A stretch of 64,000 bases of DNA from NCBI RefSeq assembly GCF_030317115.1, contig NZ_JASZYF010000023.1, positions 1-64,000 on the forward strand, read 5' to 3'. The notes under the pieces are model-generated. The model worked only from the letters and a program-made list of their open reading frames with translations, had not been told where the DNA came from and did no database searches. The DNA is from Variovorax gracilis. Lineage in GTDB: Bacteria > Pseudomonadota > Gammaproteobacteria > Burkholderiales > Burkholderiaceae_C. Position numbers and translations under genes: made by a program. Below are positions 60,142 to 64,000 of this stretch, in pieces; the stretch's first letter is position 1; the number at the start of each line of letters is the position of its first letter.

Positions 60142-61344
60142 CTATCTGGCGCACTCAACGATGGCGAACTCCACCCGGCGATCCAGGGCGTCCACGACAT
60201 CATCGGTGCCGCTGCCGACCAGGTTCAGCCGCGACCCCATGCCCTTGGCCCGCGTGCGCTCCGACAATTCGGCGGCGTCGGCGATGAGCCGCTGCCTGAT
60301 GTACTGCGCGCGGCGCAACGACAGAGAGTCGTTCACGCCCTCGGGTCCCGTCTTGCTGGAGTGGCCGACGATGTCCATGCACGTGCGCGCATCGGCCGCT
60401 TGGCGCGCAATCTGGCGCAGCCACATGCGGTACGCACTGGTGACGCGCGGATCCGACCAGAAGTCGGTGGTGCCAGGGTTGAACAGGAACTTCACGCCCA
60501 GCTGGTTGTGAGCGATGCCGTACGCCACCACGCGCCCGAAGGCTTCCTCTGCCTCGGCCGACTGGCCGAGCTTGAGGGTGGTCAGATAGATCCCGTTGAG
60601 CACCTTGATCTGGTCACCGCCCGGCGTCGCCGCGGCCCTGCGGTATTGGGCGAGCGCCTCGCGAAAACGCCCCGTGTTGTAGAGCTGGGTGGCGTCGTTC
60701 ACCATCGTGGCCGTTGCGATGTGGGCGAGGTAGGTCGCATCGGCCCTCTGGCCGGGCGCGGAACTGCTGGTGCGCACGAGCCCCTCGATCACGTCGTCCT
60801 TCACCAGCACGGGACTGTCGCGATAGTAGGCCAGCGGTGTCATGTCGACCTCGTCCTTGCGAGCCAGGGTGGATGCCTGGGCAGCGATGGTGCCGCCCTT
60901 CAGCTCCACCAGTGCGAGCTGGATGCGCACGCCGGCGTCTTCTCGCGACAGCGAGCCGGCGAGGAGGTACTGGGCGCGCGACAGATTGGCCGCCTTGAAG
61001 GGGACGATCTCGAACTGCCGGAACGCCGCGGCGATCTGCGCGGCGACGGCACGATCGAGTCGCTGCGTGCCGGCGGTCTGCTGCCCGCTCGCGGCGTCCA
61101 GGGTGGGGTCGACCACGATGATGCGCCTGTCTCCAGGCGCGGCGGCCGCAGCGGGCAGGGCGGGCGCCGCGCTCGCGTGGCGCAGCAAGGCATCCGTGGC
61201 CTTGACGACCGCCTGGTCGAAAGACTGCACCTCGTCGCTGCGAAAGGAGGTCGCGCAGCCGCCAAGGCCGATGGCCAGGAGTGCGCCGAGGAGAAGGTGG
61301 AACCAGAAATGCGAGGTGGTGGGGGCGCGGCGATCTATTTGCAT
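60142..61344 (-). CDS. OmpA-like lipoprotein
   Basis: Encodes 400 residues with lipobox IGLGGC (Cys30). Residues 70-200 form a domain with IIVVDPTLDAASGQQTAGTQ and IVPFKAANLSRAQYLLAGSL. A TPR-like part follows (ATQLYNTGRFREALAQYRRA; YLTTLKLGQSAEAEEAFGRV). The C-terminal 110 residues form an OmpA-type domain: CMDIVGHSSKTGPEGVNDSL, SLRRAQYIRQRLIADAAELS, GSGTDDVVDALDRRVEFAIV. The family binds peptidoglycan. The start overlaps the kinase stop by 10 bp, so both are one operon. Confidence 0.85.
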   Translation of the reverse strand: MQIDRRAPTTSHFWFHLLLGALLAIGLGGCATSFRSDEVQSFDQAVVKATDALLRHASAAPALPAAAAAPGDRRIIVVDPTLDAASGQQTAGTQRLDRAVAAQIAAAFRQFEIVPFKAANLSRAQYLLAGSLSREDAGVRIQLALVELKGGTIAAQASTLARKDEVDMTPLAYYRDSPVLVKDDVIEGLVRTSSSAPGQRADATYLAHIATATMVNDATQLYNTGRFREALAQYRRAAATPGGDQIKVLNGIYLTTLKLGQSAEAEEAFGRVVAYGIAHNQLGVKFLFNPGTTDFWSDPRVTSAYRMWLRQIARQAADARTCMDIVGHSSKTGPEGVNDSLSLRRAQYIRQRLIADAAELSERTRAKGMGSRLNLVGSGTDDVVDALDRRVEFAIVECAR

Positions 61345-63026
61345 CGAGATTTCTGAAAGGCAGCTTCTTCTGGATTGAGCGGTTCCAGAGAAGACTTCAG
61401 AACGAGGTCGCTGCATCTCGGTGGCCGGGCCGTCTGGTTGTAGGACGACGTGGTTTCCGCCTCATGGGAAAGTGTGCGGTTTTTCTCGGATGCCCTGGTC
61501 ACGAGTTCGGCCGGCGCAGCCGCGGGCGGCGGCGCCGTGGCGCGCCTCGGGCCCGCGACGCGCGCGGGCGAAACCGCCGCCGGTGGCTGCACAGCAGCCA
61601 AGGTCGGCCGCTCCTGCGCCACGGCCGCGCGCGCCGTCGTGGCTGCGGGCGCCGCGACGGGTGCAGGCGCCGGGACGGGCGCTGGCTTCTCCGCGGCGGG
61701 CATGGCGATGTGCGCGGCGGTCGCCGGGCCTGCATCGGTGGGCACCGCCGCCGCCGATGGCGCCGCGGTCGCTCGCGCCCCCTCGGACGGGGTCCACGCC
61801 TGCCAGCTCGCCCCTATCACGGCGGCCACGCTCAACATCACGGCCACGAGTACGGCATAGCGGTTGCGTCCGGCCCGGGAAACGACAGGGGCGCCAAGCG
61901 TCGCTTCCGCTGCCGCTGTGGCGGGCATCGCTTCGGCTTGAGGCGGCTCGGGCGCCTCGGTCCGGGGCCGGGCCTCGCCGTCGAGCAGCGCGCGGAATGC
62001 CGCCACGTCCTGCGGTCGCGCCTCGGGGCGCACCGCGAGGGCCGCATCGATGGCGCGCAGGAAGCCTTCGCTGCAGTACCCGGCGTGCGAGACCGCCAGT
62101 GGCGGCAGCGGGTCGTTCACGACACGCACCACCGAGGCGATCGGCGGGCGGCCGGTGATGGCGTAGTGCACCACGCCCGCCAGCGCATACAGGTCGGTCC
62201 AGGCCCCTTGCAGCATGGTGCCGCCGTACTGCTCCACGGGCGCGAAGCCGGGCTTCAGCATGGTGGTGAGCACCTGCGTTCGATCGTTGATCACATGCCG
62301 GGCTGCGCCGAAGTCCAGCAGCAACGGACCGCTGGCCGTCAGCAGGATGTTGTCCGGCGAGATGTCGCGGTGATAGCACTGCTCGGCATGCATCACGGCG
62401 AGCGCGTCGAGCAGCGGGTCCAGCCATTCACGCAACAGGGCTTCGGGCGCGCGCGTCCCGAGCTGGGACAGCGCAGTCTTGAGCGTGGGGCCCTGGTAGT
62501 ACGGCATGGCCATGTAGGCCGTGCCGTTGGCTTCCCAGTAGCGGAACACCTTGACGAGCGCGGGATGGTCGAAGCGCGCCAAAAGGCGGGCTTCATTGAC
62601 GAAACTCTTCAAGCCCGCATCGAAGGTCTCCCGCTGCTGCTCGGAGCGCATCGAGACCTCCATCGAGACGCCGCGCACCGCCAGCGACGACGGCATGTAC
62701 TCCTTGATCGCGACGTGGCGCTCGAGCGCGAGATCCCAGGCCAGATAGACGATGCCGAATCCGCCCTCGCCGATCTGGCGCAGGATCCGAAACCCTTCGA
62801 TCTCGGTGCCGGTCGGAAGCGCATGGATCGAGTCCAGGCGGCTCGCGCGCGCATCGGCGTCCCTGCTGCGCGGCGTCAACTCGGTCTTGACGTAGGGCAT
62901 GGTCTTCCCTTCGTCGAACGGTTCGATGAGCGATGCATCCGCACTCGGGAGGGCGGTAACGCATTGCATGCAGAATTTGGCCGCGGGGCGATTGGCCGTG
63001 CCGCAGGCCGGACAAATCGCCGCCAT
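61335..63026 (-). CDS. Zinc-ribbon Ser/Thr protein kinase with membrane segment
   Basis: Encodes 563 residues. A zinc ribbon opens the protein (CPAC at 5-8, CMQC at 19-22). The Hanks-type kinase domain runs from about 77 to 350: glycine loop IGEGGFGIVYLAWD, Lys108 in HVAIKEY, Asp221 and Asn226 in CYHRDISPDNILL, and DFG at 238. One membrane helix follows (RYAVLVAVMLSVAAVIGASW, about 389-408). The rest is a long Ala/Pro linker and a short Cys-containing end (PPRCSDLVLKSSLEPLNPEE). It is coupled by overlap to the OmpA-like lipoprotein, which may be its envelope partner. Confidence 0.9.
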   Translation of the reverse strand: MAAICPACGTANRPAAKFCMQCVTALPSADASLIEPFDEGKTMPYVKTELTPRSRDADARASRLDSIHALPTGTEIEGFRILRQIGEGGFGIVYLAWDLALERHVAIKEYMPSSLAVRGVSMEVSMRSEQQRETFDAGLKSFVNEARLLARFDHPALVKVFRYWEANGTAYMAMPYYQGPTLKTALSQLGTRAPEALLREWLDPLLDALAVMHAEQCYHRDISPDNILLTASGPLLLDFGAARHVINDRTQVLTTMLKPGFAPVEQYGGTMLQGAWTDLYALAGVVHYAITGRPPIASVVRVVNDPLPPLAVSHAGYCSEGFLRAIDAALAVRPEARPQDVAAFRALLDGEARPRTEAPEPPQAEAMPATAAAEATLGAPVVSRAGRNRYAVLVAVMLSVAAVIGASWQAWTPSEGARATAAPSAAAVPTDAGPATAAHIAMPAAEKPAPVPAPAPVAAPAATTARAAVAQERPTLAAVQPPAAVSPARVAGPRRATAPPPAAAPAELVTRASEKNRTLSHEAETTSSYNQTARPPRCSDLVLKSSLEPLNPEEAAFQKSRCK

Positions 63027-63199
63027 CGAAAGTGTGCTCCTGGAGAGTCTTGGACCGTGTCGCGTGGACTGCGCACTGTACGCGCGCGCAGCGCCTTGCG
63101 TGAGCTCGAACTCTGTCGACCGTGAGGTAAGTCGCAAAAGCCCAGCGTTCCACGTCGCTGTCAAAGCGGTCGGGTCGTCCGGCTCGGGACAATCGCCGC

Positions 63200-63622
63200 A
63201 TGGCTGACCTACACAACGAAGCGAACCCGGCAAGACACGACCCGGCATCGGAAAAGAAGATGCGACTCGAGCGCGCGTTGAGGGAACTGGACCTGATCCT
63301 CGGCAGCGCGGACGATCGGGCCGAGGTGCCGTACTACGGACCGACCTTGCTCGCATCGATGAGCGCGAAGGACCAATCGATGGCACTGCACGCAGAGCAG
63401 GCCCGGTACGAGAAGAATCCGGAAGACTCGGCGATCCACTTCTGCATCACCTCCGCGATCGCGCTGCTGGAGGTGAGTCAGGCGCTGCTGAACCAGTCGG
63501 CCGATCCGACGCCGCAAGAGCGCGAGCGCCAATGGCGGACGCTGGTGGCCTATACCAAGACCGCAGGGCGCTCGGCCTATCGCGCCGCATCGATCCTCAC
63601 GGACAACGCGCCGGCGCACTGA
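63200..63622 (+). CDS. Hypothetical helical protein
   Basis: Encodes 140 residues starting MADLHNEANPARHDPASEKK. MRLERALRELDLILGSADDR and SMALHAEQARYEKNPEDSAI lead to HFCITSAIALLEVSQALLNQ and RQWRTLVAYTKTAGRSAYRA, a helical, soluble protein. No family or motif is recognised. It is divergent from the kinase operon across 173 bp. Confidence 0.65.
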   Translation: MADLHNEANPARHDPASEKKMRLERALRELDLILGSADDRAEVPYYGPTLLASMSAKDQSMALHAEQARYEKNPEDSAIHFCITSAIALLEVSQALLNQSADPTPQERERQWRTLVAYTKTAGRSAYRAASILTDNAPAH

Positions 63623-63729
63623 GCCAGATCCGGCGAGGTAGGACAGGGCCTGCACGCGTCGCAGACTTCGGCTGAATTTCGATCTGCGCGCCGACCTCCA
63701 TATTCGCTGGCTTTGATCTCGGGCGAACG

Positions 63730-64000
63730 ATGATTTCCCAGCTTTTGAGCCGACTGCGCAGCCGACTTGCCACGTTGTTTCGTCCATCGCTCCGACCGCA
63801 TGCGGCGGAAGCCTCGCTGCCCGCGCGCGCGACACCCTCCGCGAGCCCTTCGGGCGCCACCGCCCCCGCCCTGCGTTCGCCCGAGGAGGTGAGAGCCGGC
63901 CTGGCGCGGCTTCGCGCGAGTGCGAAGGAGCGGCATGCGGCCGTGGCGATCCAGCGGCAGGAGACGTTCGACGACTCGGTCTTTGCGAACTTCGTCGCGC
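63730..64000 (+). CDS. Hypothetical protein, 5' part (cut by window edge)
   Basis: The frame opens with ATG at 63730 and stays open for 90 codons to the window end. It reads MISQLLSRLRSRLATLFRPS, then an Ala/Ser/Pro-rich linker, then LRSPEEVRAGLARLRASAKE and RHAAVAIQRQETFDDSVFAN. No known domain is visible so far. It starts 107 bp after the preceding plus-strand gene. Confidence 0.5.
   Translation, partial: MISQLLSRLRSRLATLFRPSLRPHAAEASLPARATPSASPSGATAPALRSPEEVRAGLARLRASAKERHAAVAIQRQETFDDSVFANFVA

Noticed and set aside
1..64000. CRISPR arrays, tRNA or rRNA genes
   Set aside because: No regularly spaced repeats, no tRNA-like TTC-A/G-A arm pattern in gaps and no conserved rRNA blocks were noticed by eye; a covariance-model scan would be decisive.

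Overview
The window is high-GC, densely packed DNA of a betaproteobacterium, most likely a member of the Comamonadaceae (Variovorax/Ramlibacter type). This is an inference from gene content: paired Crp/Fnr regulators beside a phasin, DUF3606 and DUF2383 stress proteins, two Ku proteins with a PE-LIG-POL LigD, and an HPII-type catalase. No rRNA, tRNA, CRISPR array, intact insertion sequence or prophage was seen.

Left part (1-14.5 kb). The 3' end of a DnaQ-type exonuclease is followed by two Crp/Fnr paralogues flanking a phasin. An 18-bp near-palindrome lies upstream of each of these genes. A scrap yard follows: an alcohol dehydrogenase N-terminus, an IS5-type fragment and an IS1182-type fragment. 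Next come a membrane adenylate cyclase, a broken NsrR-like Rrf2 gene beside an intact DUF3565-YeaR fusion, and an ECF42-type sigma factor operon (sigma, two YCII/DGPF proteins, MFS exporter) with a matching promoter. A lipoprotein esterase and small unknown genes close the section.

Middle (14.5-38.7 kb). Here are a translationally coupled glycosyltransferase and glycogen-debranching pair, a glycine-zipper protein, a low-affinity iron-permease-like protein, a zinc alcohol dehydrogenase and a decayed SDR gene. They are followed by an isochorismatase-type hydrolase, an extensin-like protein and a minimal ATP-dependent ligase (adenylation domain only). A scrambled CheB/histidine-kinase/receiver locus precedes an intact 1162-residue hybrid kinase. 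A large membrane protein with an EF-hand-like loop and a CheB-GST pair end the section.

Right part (38.7-64 kb). This is a stress and DNA-repair island: DUF3606, a DUF2383 four-helix protein, DUF3606 and Ku1 in tight order, then DUF3597, a YihY-type membrane protein, hemerythrin, lipoproteins, a stand-alone receiver and a MerR-TPR regulator. Ku2 diverges from a PAS histidine kinase, and LigD converges on that kinase. Further on are a holin-like/membrane/secreted trio, catalase HPII, a SHOCT protein with a duplicated neighbour, and a zinc-ribbon Ser/Thr kinase overlapping an OmpA-like lipoprotein. A possible alternative promoter (CCTACA-N19-CTAGG) precedes katE and one DUF3606 gene.

Taken together, the genes suggest a lifestyle of oxidative, desiccation and double-strand-break stress in non-growing cells. 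Several gene remnants show that the left and middle parts have been rearranged recently.
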